Source: Penium margaritaceum (Eukaryota; Streptophyta; Zygnematophyceae; Desmidiales; Peniaceae). Taken from it: 64,000 nt of DNA. The translations under genes were made by a program, and so were the position numbers. Below, one piece after another: positions 10,376-21,855 of this stretch. The stretch is taken from NCBI GenBank assembly GCA_023375785.1, contig SZWC01004741.1:65047-129046 (forward strand), in the 5' to 3' direction. Below the pieces are notes generated by a model. The model was not told the origin of the DNA, made no database searches, and saw only the letters and a list, made by a program, of their open reading frames with translations. Positions within the stretch are counted from its first letter, which is position 1, and every line of letters begins with the position of its first letter.

Positions 10376-12588
10376 TAATTGTCCCCTAGCTGCACCCTTA
10401 GTTGCGTCTTACTTACGCCCTAGTTGCGCCTTAGTTGCGCCCAAGTTGCGCCCAACTTGCAGACTAGTTGCACCCTAGTTGCGCCCTAGTTGCGCCCTAG
10501 TTGCGTCCTAGTTGCGTCCTAGTTGTGCCCTAGTTGCACCCTCATTGCGCCCTCGTTGCGCCCTCGTTGCGCCCTAGTTGCACTCTAGTTGCGCCCTAGT
10601 TGCGCCCTAGTTGCGCCCTAGTTACGCCCTAGTTGCGCCCTAGTTGCGCCCTAGTTGTAACATAGTTGCACCCTAGTTGCGCCCTAATTGTGCCCTAATG
10701 GCGCCTAGTTGCGCCCTAGTTGCGCCCTAGTTATCCCCAGTTGCGCCATAATTACGCCCAAGTCACACCCTAGTCGCGCCCTAATCAGGCCCTAGTTGCG
10801 CCCTAGCTGCGCACTAGTTGCACCCTAGTTGCGCCCTAGTTGTGTCCTATTTGGACCCTAGTTGTACCCAAGTTGCGTCCTAGTTGCGCCCTAGTTGCAA
10901 CCTAGTTGCGCCCTAGTTGCGCCCGGGCGTCCTAGTTGCGCCCTAGTTGCGCCGTACATGCACCTTAGTTGCACTCTAGTTACGCACTAGTTGTGCCCTA
11001 GTTGCGTCCTAGTTGCGCCCCAATTGTGCCCTAATTGCGTCCTACTTGCATCCTACTGGCGCCTACTTGCGTCCTAGCTGCCCCTCAGTTGGGCACTAGC
11101 TACGCCCTAGTTGTCCCCTAATTGCACCCTTAGTTGCGTCCTACTTGCACCCTAGTTGCGCCTTAGTTGCGCCCTAGTTGCGCCCAACTTGCACACTAGT
11201 TGGACCCTAGCTGCGTCCTAGTTGCGACCTAGTTGCGCCCTAGTTGCACCCTAGATGCGCCCTAGTTGCACCATACTTGCGTCCTCGTTGCGCCCTCGTT
11301 GTGCCCTACTTGCGCCGTACTTGCGCCCTAGTTGCCCCAAGTTGCGCCCAAATTGCCCCCTAATTGCGCCCTAGTTGCGCCCTAGTTGCGCTCTAGTTGC
11401 GCCCTAGCTGCGCCCTAGTTGCACCCAACTTGCGCCCTAGTTGCGCCCTAGTGGCGCCCTGGTTGCGCCCTAGTTGCGCCTAGTTGTGCCCTAGTTGCGC
11501 CGTTGTCACGCCATAGTTGTTTCCGAGTTGCCCCCAGTTGCGCCCTTGTTGCGCCTTAGTTGTTTCCTAGTTGCACCCAGTTGCGCCCTAATTGCCCCCT
11601 AATTGCGCCCTAGTTGTGCCCTAGTTGCGTCCTAGTTACGCCCTAGTTGCGCCATAGTTACGCCTTAGTTGCACCCTAGTTGCGCCCTAGTTGCGCCCTA
11701 GTTGCGCCCTAGTTGTCCCCAGTTGCGCCCTAAGTGCGCCCTAGGTGCGTCCTAGTAGCGCCCTAGTTGCGTCCTAGTTGCGCCCAAGTCGCGCCCTAGT
11801 CGCGCCCTAGTCGCATCTTAGTTGCGCCCTAGTTGTGTACTAGTTGCACCCTAGTTGCGCCCTAGTTGCGCCCTAGTTGCGCCCTAGTTGTGCCCTAGTT
11901 GCAACATAGTTGCGCCCTAGTTGCGTCCTAGTTGCCCCCTAGTTGCGCCCTAGTTGCGCCCTAGTTGCGCCCTAGTTGTGCCCTAGTTGCAACATAGTTG
12001 CGCCCTAGTTGCGCCCTAGTTGCCCCCAGTTGCGCCCTAATTGCGTCATAGTTGCGCCCTAGTTGTGCCCTAGTTGTGCCCTAGTTGTGCCCTAGCTGCG
12101 CCCAAGTCGCGCCCTAGTCGCGCCCCAGTCGCGCCCTAGTTACGATGCAGTTTCGCACTAGTTGCACCCTAGTTGCGCTCTAGTTGCGCCCTAATTGTGC
12201 CCTAGATGCATCCTAGTTGCACCCTAGTTGCACCCTAGTTGCCCTCTAGTTGCGCCCTAGTTGCTCCGAGGTGCCCTAGTTGTACCCTAGTTGCGCCCTA
12301 CTTGCACCCTAGATGTACCCTAGTTACGCACTAGTTGCGCCCTAGTTGCGTCCTAGTTGCGTCCTAGTTGCGCCCTAGTTGCGCCCTACTTGCACCCTAG
12401 TGGCACCTACTTGCGCCCTAGTCGCGCCTCAGTTGCGCACTAGCTACGCCCTAGTTGTCCCCTAGTTGCACCCTTAGTTGCGTCTTACTTATGCCCTAGT
12501 TGCGCCTTAGTTGCACCCAAGTTGCGCCCAACTTGCAGACTAGTTACACCCTAGTTGCGCCCTAGTTGCGTCTTACTTACGCCCTAGT
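10376..12588 (-). repeat. 12-bp minisatellite array, inverted segment
   Basis: The same unit in the opposite orientation (TTGCGCCCTAG) for about 2.2 kb, ending at ACGCCCTAG immediately before TAGGACGCAACTAGGG. With its forward flanks it makes two long imperfect inverted repeats. No gene is visible. Confidence 0.94.
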
Positions 12589-12964
12589 AGGACGCAACTA
12601 GGGCGCAACTAGGGTGCAACTAGGGCATTGCTAGTCCCAAACTGAGGCGCAACTAGGGCGCAAGTAGGGTGCAAGTAGGACACAAGTAGGTTGCAACTTG
12701 TGCGCAACCAGGGCGCAGCTAGGGCGCAACTAAGGTGCAACTAGGGTGCAACTAGGGCTCAACTAGGGTGCAAGTAGTGTGCAACTAGGGTGCAACTAGG
12801 GCTCAAGTAGGGCGCAAGTAAGACGCAACTAGGGGGAAACCAGGGCACAAGTAGGGCGTAGCTAGTGCCCAACCGAGGCGCAACTAGGGCGCAAGTAGGA
12901 CGCCAATAGCGTGTAAGTATGGTGCAACAACGGCGCAAGAAGGGCGCAACTAGGGCGCAAGTAT
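12589..12964 (+). repeat. 12-bp minisatellite array, forward orientation, to the 20-bp array
   Basis: About 30 forward copies of the 12-bp unit, ending at GGGCGCAAGTATGG, where the sequence changes within a few bases to the 20-bp repeat (TTTCTGTGACCCGG). The junction is abrupt, without intervening unique sequence. Confidence 0.93.
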
Positions 12965-14360
12965 GGTTTCTGTGACCCGGCTTTGGTTTATGTGACCCGC
13001 CTTTGGTTTCTGTGACCCGACTTTGGTTTATGTGACCCGGCTTTAGTTTCTGTGACCCGGCTCTGGTTTCTGTGACCCGGTTTTGGTTTCTGTGACCCGT
13101 CTTTGGTTTCTGTAACCCTGCTTTGGTTTCTGTGACCCGGCTTTGGTTTATGTGACCCGGCATTGGTTTCTGTGACCCGGCTTTGGTTTCTGTGATCTGG
13201 CTTTGGTTTATGTGACCCGGCTTTGTTTTATATGACCCAGCTTTGGTTTTGTGACCCGGCTTTGGTTTTGTGACCAGGCTTTCGTTGTTGGGACCCAGCT
13301 TTGGTTTCTATGACCCGGCGTTGGTTTCCGTGACCCAGCTTTGGTTTTTGTGAACCGGGTTTGGTTTCTGTGACCCAGCTTTGGTTTCTGTGACCCCGCT
13401 TTGGTTTCTGTGACCTTGCTTTGGTTTCTGTGACCCAGCTTTGGTTCAGTGACCTGAATTTGGTTGCTGTGATCCGGCATTGATTTCTATGATATGACTT
13501 TGGATTATGTGACCCGGCTTTGGTTTCTGTGACCCAGCTTTGGTTTTGTATGACCAGGCTTTGGTTTCTGTGCTCTGGCTTTGGTTTGTTCACCCGGCTT
13601 TGGTTTCTGTGATCTGGCTTTGGTTTATGTGATCCGGCTTTGGTTTATGTGACCCGGCTTTCGTTTCAAATACCCGGCTTTGGTTTATGTGACCTGGCTT
13701 TTGTTCCAATAATCCGGCTTTGGTTTATGTGACCCGGCATTGGTTTATGTGACCTGGCTTTGGTGTCTGTGACTCTTCTATGGTTTCTGTGACCCGGCTT
13801 TGGACCCTCTGTGACCCGGCTTTGGTTTCTATGACCCGGTTTTAGTTTCAGTGACCTGGTTTTGGTTTCTGTAATCCGGCTCTGGTTTCTGTGACCCGGC
13901 TTTGGTTTCTGTGACCTGGCTTTGGCTTCTGTGACTCGTCCTTGGTTTCTGTGACCCGGCTTCGGACCCTCTTTGACCCGGCGTTGGTTTGTGTGACCTG
14001 GCTTTGGTTTCTCTGACCTGGCTTTGGTTTCTCTGACCCGGCTTTGGTTTATGTAGCCCGTCTTTGGACCCGCTGTGACCCCGCTTTGGTTTCTGTGACC
14101 CGGCTTTGGTTTATGTGACCCGGCTTTCCTTTCTATGACCCGGCTTTGGTTTGTGTGACCCCGCTTTGGTTTCTGTAACCCGGGTTTGGTTCTGTGACCT
14201 GTCTTTGGTTTCTGTGACCCAGCGTTGGTTTCTGTGACCCGGGCTTGGTTTCTGTGACCTGGCTTTGGTTTGTCTGACCCAACTTTGGTTTATGTGACTC
14301 GGCTTTGGTTTTTGTGACCCGGCTTTGGGTTCTATGACCCGGCTTTTAATTATGTGACCC
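12965..14360 (-). repeat. 20-bp minisatellite array, reverse orientation
   Basis: About 70 copies of a 20-bp unit read as CGGCTTTGGTTTCTGTGACC, the reverse complement of the unit that fills the next 24 kb. Copies differ at one to four positions. Occasional units contain GGACCCTCTGTGACC (about 13800 and 13970). The mirror-image form GAGGGTCCAAAGCC occurs at about 15737, 15839 and 16000 in the forward arm. Confidence 0.95.
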
Positions 14361-14373
14361 ATAATGAAAATTC
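14361..14373. other. Inversion centre of the 20-bp array
   Basis: Thirteen non-repeat bases (ATAATGAAAATTC) separate the reverse-oriented array from the forward-oriented one. The two arms form an imperfect palindrome at least 1.4 kb per side. Confidence 0.85.
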
Positions 14374-16131
14374 GGTCACAGAAACCAAAGCCGGGTCACA
14401 GAAACCAAAGCCGGTCACAGAAACCAAAGCCGGGTCACAGAAACCAAAGCCGGTCACATAAACCAAAGCCGGTCACATAAACCAAAGCCGGGTCACAGAA
14501 ACCAAAGCCGGTCACAGAAACCAAAGCCGGGTCACAGAAACCAAAGCCGGTCACATAAACCAAAGCCGGTCACATAAACCAAAGCCGGGTCATAGAAACC
14601 AAAGCCGGGTCACAAAAACCAAAGCCGGGTCATATAAACGAAAGCTTGGTCACAAAAACCAAAGCTGGATCACAAAAAGCAAAGCCAGGTGACAGAAACC
14701 AAAGCCGGATCACATAAACCAGAACCAGGTCACAACAACCAAAGCCATGTCACAGAAACCAAAGCCAAGTCACAGCAACGAAAGCCGAGTCCTACAATCC
14801 AGAGCCGGGTCATAGCAAACAAAAGCCAGGTCACATAAACCAAGGCCGGGTCTTAGAAACCAAAGCCGGGTCAGAGAAATCAACGCCGGGTCAAAGAATC
14901 CAAAGCCGGGTCAGTGAAACCAAAGCCGGGTCACAGAAACCAAAGTCGGGTCAGAAAAACTAAAAACCGGGCCTTAAAACCAAAGATGGGTCACATAAAC
15001 CAGAGCCAAGTCACATAAACCAAAGCCGGGTCATAGAAACCAAAGCCCGTCCAGAGATACCAAAGCCGTATCACAAAAACCAAAGCCAGGTCACAGAAAC
15101 CAAAGCTGGGTGACAGAAACCAAAGCCGGATCACAGAAACCAAAGCCGGGTCATAGAAACCAAAGCCGGGTCACACAAACAAAAGCCGGGGCACAGAAAT
15201 CAAAGCCAATTGAAAGAAACCAAAGCCCGGTCACAGAAACCAAAGCCGGGCCACAGAAACCAAAGCCGGGTCACAGAAACCAAAGCAGGGTCACAAAAAC
15301 CAAAGCCGTGTCACATAAACCAAAGCCCGGTCACAGAGTTCAAAGCCGGGTCACAGAAACCAAAACCAGGTCACATAAACCAAAGTAATGCCACAGAAAC
15401 CAAAGCCAGGTCACGGAAACCAAAGATGGGTCATAGAAACCAAAATCGAGTCGTAGAAACCGAAGCCGGGTCACATAAACAAAAGTCGGGTCACAAAAAC
15501 CAAAGCCGGGTCACAGAAACCAAAGCTGGGTCACAGAAACCAAAGCCGGGTCACAAAAACCAAAGCTGGGTCACAAAACCAAAGCCGGGTCAAATAAACC
15601 AACGCCGTGCCACAAAAACCAAAGCTGGGTCACAGAAACCAAAGACGGGTCACAGAAACCAAAGCCGGGTCAAAGAAAGCAATGCCGGGTCACAGACACC
15701 AATGCCGGGTCACAGAAACCAAAGCCGGGTCACAGAGGGTCCAAAGCCGGGTCACACAAACCAAAGACGAGTCACATAAACCAAATCAGGGTCACAGGAA
15801 CCAAAGCTAGGTCACACAAACCAAAGCTGGGTCAAAGAGGGTCCAAAGCCGGGTCACAGAAACCAAAGACGAGTCACAAAAACCAACGCCGTGTCACAGA
15901 GACCAAATCCGGGTCATAGAAACCAAAGCTGGATTACACAAACCAAAGCCGGGTCACATAAACCAAAGCCGAGTCACATAAACCAAAGCCGGGTGACGCA
16001 GGGTCCAAAGCCCGGTCACAAAAACCAAAGACGAGTCACAAAAACCAAAGCCGGATCAGATAAACCAAAGCCAGGTCACATAATCCAAAGCCGGATTACA
16101 GAAACCAAAGCCGGATCACAGAAACCAAAGC
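14374..16131 (+). repeat. 20-bp minisatellite array, forward orientation, left of the copia element
   Basis: Tandem copies of GGGTCACAGAAACCAAAGCC. The first 200 bp (14374-14590) show local amplification of a mixed 19/20-bp block alternating CACAGAAACC and CACATAAACC. The array is cut at GAAACCAAAGC by the retrotransposon and resumes at 22093. Confidence 0.95.
16127..16131. other. Left target-site duplication of copia element (AAAGC)
   Basis: AAAGC precedes the element and AAATC (22093-22097) follows it. Removing the element and one copy gives GAAACCAAAGCCGGGTCAC, an uninterrupted 20-bp repeat unit. One base differs, as expected for an old insertion. Confidence 0.85.
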
Positions 16132-16783
16132 TGTCAATGCGCCGGATAGCAACGGTCTAGAAAACGGGTCCCGACATGGGAGGCCGCCAACCGCTCTTGG
16201 TATTGCAACCAAGATAACATATCACCCTCGGACGAGGGATCCACACTTTAGGTTCATGTGGTTTGCAACCTCACGACGTCCGCATGTTGGTCTTTAGTGT
16301 CTACCTTTGGTTGGACACTCTGTGAGGAGTCTCAAAGGCAAGAACTATAAATGGATGCATGCAAGGTACAGGCTTTTATACTTGCAGAGCTTTGCTAAAG
16401 CTTCTGCTTGTAGTGGCTCCACTGGAGCCAACCTCATCCTACAATCCTACTTGGCGCGTCCTTAGACCGCCAAGTGTCATCCTCAAGCCAGGCTTTTAGT
16501 AAGCTTCAAAGAAGCTTCCTGTCCAAGTTTTGGCCAGAACAAAATGTGGCCGTCGCGGGCTTTGAACTCCTGATCTCTCGTTTGAGACTCCGGTGCCTAT
16601 TCAACCATGCCAAAAAGGTATGGTTCCTATGACGAGCCACAGGGGACATACCCATTATGGGCAGTGCATTCCTGGCCCATCTCAGAACAGACCAAGGGGA
16701 CATACTCCACATAGCAGTGCATTCCTTGTCTGTATGTGTGGCTAGCCAGCTAGGCAGTGGACAAGGTGCATACTATTTCAACA
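16132..16783 (-). repeat. 3' LTR of copia element
   Basis: 652 bp, TGTCAATGCG to ATTTCAACA on the plus strand, giving the TG...CA termini of LTR elements. It matches 21322-22092 apart from about 29 substitutions and that copy's gap and duplicated overlap. In this copy the embedded tRNA-like T-arm is damaged (GGCTTTGAACTCC against GGCTTTGAACCCG in the other). Confidence 0.95.
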
Positions 16784-16796
16784 AATCTCTCCCTTG
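16784..16796 (-). promoter_or_regulatory. Polypurine tract for plus-strand priming
   Basis: On the element's strand CAAGGGAGAGATT lies immediately before the 3' LTR (TGTTGAAATAG). Position and purine content match the polypurine tract from which LTR retrotransposons prime second-strand synthesis. Confidence 0.85.
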
Positions 16797-16844
16797 CACC
16801 TCTGTCCATCTGGCGCTTACTGGGCTCCATCAATGTCTTGGGGC

Positions 16845-19800
16845 TCACCTTTCCTCTGCCGCACTCCTCATGCCGAAACCATGAATGCGTGCATAGTGCA
16901 AGTCGCTCTCCAGCGGCTTGGTCATGCAGTCAGCAAGCATGCTCTTTGTTCCACAGTGCTGCAAGTCCACCACGTTCTTCATGGCCAGGTCACGTGAGTA
17001 GTGGTAACGTATCTCGATGTGCTTTGTTTGTCGGGAGATGATCCCGTCTTCAGCCATTGAGATGGCACTCATGTTGTCCACGTGTACGACCGTGGCATCC
17101 TTCTGTGGTACTGTCATTTCGCCAAGGAGGCTGCGCAGCCACTGAGTCTCTTTGCACAACTCAGACAGAGCAACATACTCTGCCTCAGCCGTGGACACGG
17201 AAACACAATCCTGCTTCCTGCTAGCCCATGAGATGGCAGCGCCATTCAAGATGCACACGTATCCAGAGGTGGATTTCCTGTCGTCGAGGTTTCCTCCCCA
17301 GTCAGCATCGGTGTAGCACTTCAGGCAAAGGGGTTCCATTCCTTCTTGGCCTCTGAGGATGAGGCCCATTTGACGTGTCTTTTGCAGGTAGCACAAGATG
17401 CGCTTGACTGCCTGCCAATGTTGTGGCCCAGGGTTGGCCACGAATCTNCAGTACCTCACCGATGTATTTGGTTTGGTTGAGTTCGATGGTGCATGCTACT
17501 CGATTGCGGTGGATGGCGATCCCGAGGTAGTACTCAAGAGGACCCATGTCCTTCATCTTGAACCTTTTGCCGAGGTCAGAATTCAGCTCATCCAGCAACT
17601 CGACTGAAGACGAGCAGATGATCAGATCATCCACGTACAGCGCAACCAGCATCAGCCCTCTCTCATCATCGCGCACGTACATGCTCGGATCACTCTGGCA
17701 GTGCGCAAAGGAGAGACCGGTCATGAAACCGTCCATCTCTTTGTACCACATCCTTGGGGCCTGTTTCAACCCGTAGAGCGCTTTCACCAACTTGCACACC
17801 TTACCCTCGGGAGCTTCGACTCCTTCGGGCACCTCCATCAGCACATCCTTGTCAAGCTTCCCATAAAGAAAAGCTGTCCTGACGTCCATCTGGTGTATTT
17901 CCAGGTTCTTTGCGGCTGCAATGCCAAGGAGAGAGCGGATGGAGGGAAAGGTCACGACGGGCGCAAACGTCTCATTGTACTCGGAGCCCGGGCGTTGAGA
18001 GAACCCCTTAGCCACTACCCTTGCTTTGAACTTGTCAATGGTGCCATCTTGCTTCTTCTTCACTCGAAGGACCCACTTGGATCCCACCACGTGGGCCTTG
18101 TCGGGTCTATCCACCAGCACCCACGTGCCGTTCTCGGCAATGGACGCGAGCTCGCTGTCCACTGCCTCCTTCCACTTAGCCGCATCTGGACCATTCATCG
18201 CCTCCGCCACTGTGGATGGCTCTCCTTGAGCCATGCACGACCGGCTCAGGCCGGTCTAATCATCCTCATACTGCAAAGGTGCTTTCTTTGGTCGCAAACT
18301 GCGCCGGGGTAGTGGTGCGGCTTCTTGCTTTGGTGCTGGTGCTTCCACAGGTGGTGGTTTGGCGTCGTCGTCGTCGTCAGAAGAGTCGTCAGACTCCAAG
18401 TCAGACTCGGAAGCCCTAGACACCTCGGAATCCGCGTCCATATCAGATGCTGCATCATCCTCCGCAACATCTCTCCCATTCCTACCACCTGCTGGCAAAG
18501 CGAGCCAGTTGTTGGGCGCTTGGTCTCCGGACTCAAGCAACACTATCCACTCTCCCGCTTTGGGAGCAAGGATCGGGTCCAGCAGCTCTCCCTTTCCAAG
18601 GGTGCGTTCGACAAACACGACGTCGCGGCTCCTCACCAGCTTGCCTGCTGCCTGGTCCTAAAGCCGATAGGCTTTGTGTGACGTGTCGTACCCAACCATG
18701 ACGCACTTCCTCGAACGTGCGTCAAGCTTGCCTCCACCTTCTCCCGACTGGATCTTTACCCATGCAGTTGACCCAAATACTTTCAGATGGGATGCGTTGG
18801 GGTTCTTTCCCGACCATGCTTCCTGTGGGGTCTTCAGCTTCTTGTCTTGCTCCTTTCCACGCTTCCGCAAGGCGGTCGCTGGTTTGAGGTTCAAGAGGTA
18901 GCAGGCCGTTGTTGCTGCTTTAGCCCAAAAGCAAGATGGGAGCTTGGCGTCGAAGAGCATGCTTCGCACCATGCCGAGCAGGGTCTGGTTCATCCTCTCG
19001 GCTACGCCGTTGCTTTATGGATTGTATGGGGTGGTCTGCTCGTGGCGGATGCCATGATGCTTGAGCCAAGGATTGCATGCCTTGTACTCACCCTGGTTGT
19101 CACTTCGAAGTGTCTTCACCTTCTTGGACGTTTGCCGCTCCACCATGGTGACAAACTCGAGGAGCTTCTCCTTGACCTCTCCCTTTGTTTTGAGGAAGTA
19201 GATCCACAACTTGCGGCTATGGTCATCAATGAAGGTCAGGAAGTACTTGCTTCCTCCGTTAGACGGTGTACGGAAGGGTCCACACACGCCACTGTGTATC
19301 AGCTCCAAGACGTGCTCCGCTCTTTGACCTCCTCTCCCAAACGGCTTCTTCATTGCCTTTGCTTGGAGGCATCGTTCACACAATGCACACCCTTCGCCAT
19401 GCTTCATGGTGCTCCCTTCCATTCCGCGGACTACCTCTTGCTCCTGCATCTTCTGTAGTGTGCTGTTGGCCACATTGCCAAATCGCCGGTGCCACAGCTC
19501 AGCGTCAGTGTCCTTGGTTGATGTGGCGGCCGCAGCGGTCGCCGGCGGTGCATCCTTTGGCTCCGGTGCCACTGTCTTGGTGGCACATGCGAGTCCCTCA
19601 TCCAACGCCTTGGTGATTTTGGTTTGAAGCACGTAGAGGCCGTCGACTCTTGGAACTTGAAGCATGAGGTCGTCTTTAGTGTAAAAAATCTGGATGTCCT
19701 CGTTTTTTAGGGCCACCGCTTCCTTGTTGGTGAACACCACTGTCATGTTGTTGTCGGTGATTTGTGACACAGACAACAGGTTGGCTGCGAAGGAGGGCAT

Positions 19801-20889
19801 GTACACCACCTTTTGAAGGTTGACCGCCTTCTCCGTACCGTTCACGTTGAACGTGATCACCTTGCCCCCTTCGCCCATGGCTTGGACGACACCGCCGTTT
19901 GCACACTTGATGCGCATGACAGATTCGGCCATGGAGACAAATCCACCCTTCTCTTTTGAAGAGTGGTGGTTGGTGCCCGAGTCAAGGGCGAATGCCCCGG
20001 GCCTAAGGATCGCTGCGCCCCTCATGGGCAGCCCCCTAGCCATCATGTTGGTGAGCTCCTTCTTCTCCTTTCCACCTTTGTTCCCGCCTTCTTTCTTGGA
20101 ACTACGGCAGTCCCTAGCCCACTTCCCAGCCTTGCCACAGTTGTGACAGTTGCCGGGCTTCTTGGATCTCTTCCCGCCACCGTTGCCTTTCCCTCCACCG
20201 CCACCGCTTCCGCTGTTGCCTTGATTGGAGTGAGAGCTTGCACATTGTCCTCCGAAGTGAGAGGCATAGGCTGAGATGTTTGCCTCACTGCCACTGCGTC
20301 GCATGGACTCGTTGCGGACGTGTTCGGCGACAGCCTCGTACGTCAGATCTTCCTCCTTCCAACCGCCAAATACGGTAAACAAAGAACCCCAGCTTTCCGG
20401 TAGCGCCATTAGAATGATCATGGCACACATGTTGGAGTCGAGCTTCCATTCCATTTACTGGACCTCTTGCAGCACATTTTCAAACTCCTACAAAAATGCG
20501 GGTATCGATTCTCCGTCGCTCACCCTCATAGACATCAACCGTTGGAAGATGAAGAGTCGGTTTGCTAGCGCGTTCGATTGATGCACGCGTGAGAGCTTTG
20601 CACAGGCCTCGGCAGCCAACGTGCATCCAGTGATGTGGGAGTGTTGAGTCTCGTTGATGGACGTCACAAGAATGGCGAGATCCATGTTGTTCTTCATCGT
20701 CCATGCTGCAAGGTCAGCCGCATGCGTCGTCACGGTTGCATCGGCGGGTGCTGTCTTGATCCCTTTTAGGATGTCGAGGTAGCCACGCACGTTCATGACA
20801 ATCTCAAATTGCTACCTCCACCAGGGAAAACCTGTCCCCGTGAATTTGGACATACCCGCCTCAAATTGGGCTAGAGTCGGATCCGCCAT
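16845..20889 (-). pseudogene. gag-pol: copia gag-pol polyprotein, interrupted by six TAR codons and one N-gap
   Basis: A single frame from ATG at 20889 (MADPTLAQFEAGMSKF) to about 17449, continuing in another frame after the N at 17448 to a TGA at 16845-16847. Gag is followed by a zinc knuckle CHNCGKAGKWARDC (20107-20148), where the usual His is Lys. The protease motif is LDSGTNHH (about 19972-19983). The integrase zinc region LWHRRFGN...CALCERC has Asn for the second His, and the integrase core motif IHSGVCGP has Gly (19288-19290) where copia elements have the first catalytic Asp; SDNQGE and SNGVAERMNQ follow. Reverse transcriptase carries LYVDDLII (YVDD at 17626-17637). RNase H shows YTDADWGG, STAEAEYVALSE and HVDN. 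In-frame stops: TAG 20812-20814, TAG 20488-20490, TAA 20455-20457, TAA 19015-19017, TAG 18658-18660, TAG 18256-18258. There are no TGAs and no frameshifts before the N. Decayed under the standard code, near-intact if UAR is Gln. Confidence 0.9.
17448..17448. other. Single-N assembly gap hiding missing copia sequence
   Basis: Upstream the frame reads NQTKYIGEVL; downstream, in a shifted frame, RFVANPGPQHWQAVKRIL. In copia elements these motifs are normally separated by roughly 60-75 residues containing the YR..GSL.Y and TRPDI motifs, which are absent. One N cannot represent that distance. Confidence 0.8.
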
Positions 20890-21305
20890 TTTTGGCGGTT
20901 TCTCGTCTTATCTGCTTCGCTGCTACTCTGCTTTGTTGAGGCCGATGAGGCTGATGAGGCTGCTGACTGCAACCGTTGTCAAAGGTGCAGTTGGTTCCTT
21001 TGCATACCCCTCTAGCCGATGATCGCCTAAGGCGATGGTGCCGTCGTAAGGGAACGGACTCGGGGTCGTACCACCTTCTAAAAAGGGATAGAGCTAAATC
21101 CCGTTGGGGCTCAAGGGTCTTGTCCAACATGGACAGAGCTGATCCTCGTCCCCTAGTCCGCCACGTGCGCGCACCCTACCTGAAGAAGCCGATGGAGCTA
21201 ATGGAGCAGATAGAGCCGTCCGATGGTCGTGTCCCTGTTGTACCTGTGCGCCCTACAAGACCACGCGCTAGTCGGTCTTGGAAGCGTGCCTTAGAACCAG
21301 AAGTG

Positions 21306-21319
21306 TGGGCCCATAACCC
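21306..21319 (-). promoter_or_regulatory. Primer-binding site matching initiator tRNA-Met anticodon arm
   Basis: Two bases inside the 5' LTR the plus strand reads TGGGCCCATAACCC, identical to the anticodon stem-loop of plant initiator tRNA-Met (CAT anticodon) as I know it; the element strand is therefore complementary to it. Priming from an internally cleaved initiator tRNA (half-tRNA) is established for Drosophila copia and yeast Ty5. The usual plant copia site, complementary to the tRNA 3' end (TGGTATCAGAGC), is not present here. Confidence 0.8.
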
Positions 21320-21613
21320 TTTGTCAATGCGCCGGATAACAACGGTCTAGAAAATGGGTCCCGACATGGGAGGCGGCCAACCGCTCTTGGTATTGCAACC
21401 AAGATAACATATCACCCTCAAACGAGGGATCCACACTTTAGGTTTGTTTGGTTTGCAACCTCACGAAGTCCGCATGTTGGTCTTTAGTGTCTACCTTTGG
21501 TTGGACACTCTGTGAGGAGTCTCAAAGGCAAGAATTGTAAATGGATGCATGCAAGGTACAGGCTTTTATACTTGCGGAGCTTTGCTAAAGCTTCTGCTTG
21601 TAGTGGCTCCACT

Positions 21614-21695
21614 NNNNNNNNNNNNNNNNNNNNNNNNNNNNNNNNNNNNNNNNNNNNNNNNNNNNNNNNNNNNNNNNNNNNNNNNNNNNNNNNNN
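21614..21695. other. Assembly gap (82 N), probably an unmerged contig overlap
   Basis: The gap is flanked on both sides by the same 37-bp sequence, and the LTR length is correct only if the gap and one copy are removed. The true sequence therefore probably has no gap. Confidence 0.9.
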
Positions 21696-21855
21696 GAGCT
21701 TTGCTAAAGCTTCTGCTTGTAGTGGCTCCACTAGAGACAACCTCAACCTACAATCCTACTTGGCGCGTCCTTAGACCGCCAAGTGTCATCCTCAAGCCAA
21801 GCTTTTAGTAAGCTTCATAGAAGCTTCCTGTCCAAGTTTTGGCCACAACAAAATG

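Noticed and set aside
16657-19458. Plus-strand ORFs (up to 223 codons) over the copia element
   Set aside because: Shadows of the minus-strand gag-pol and LTR.
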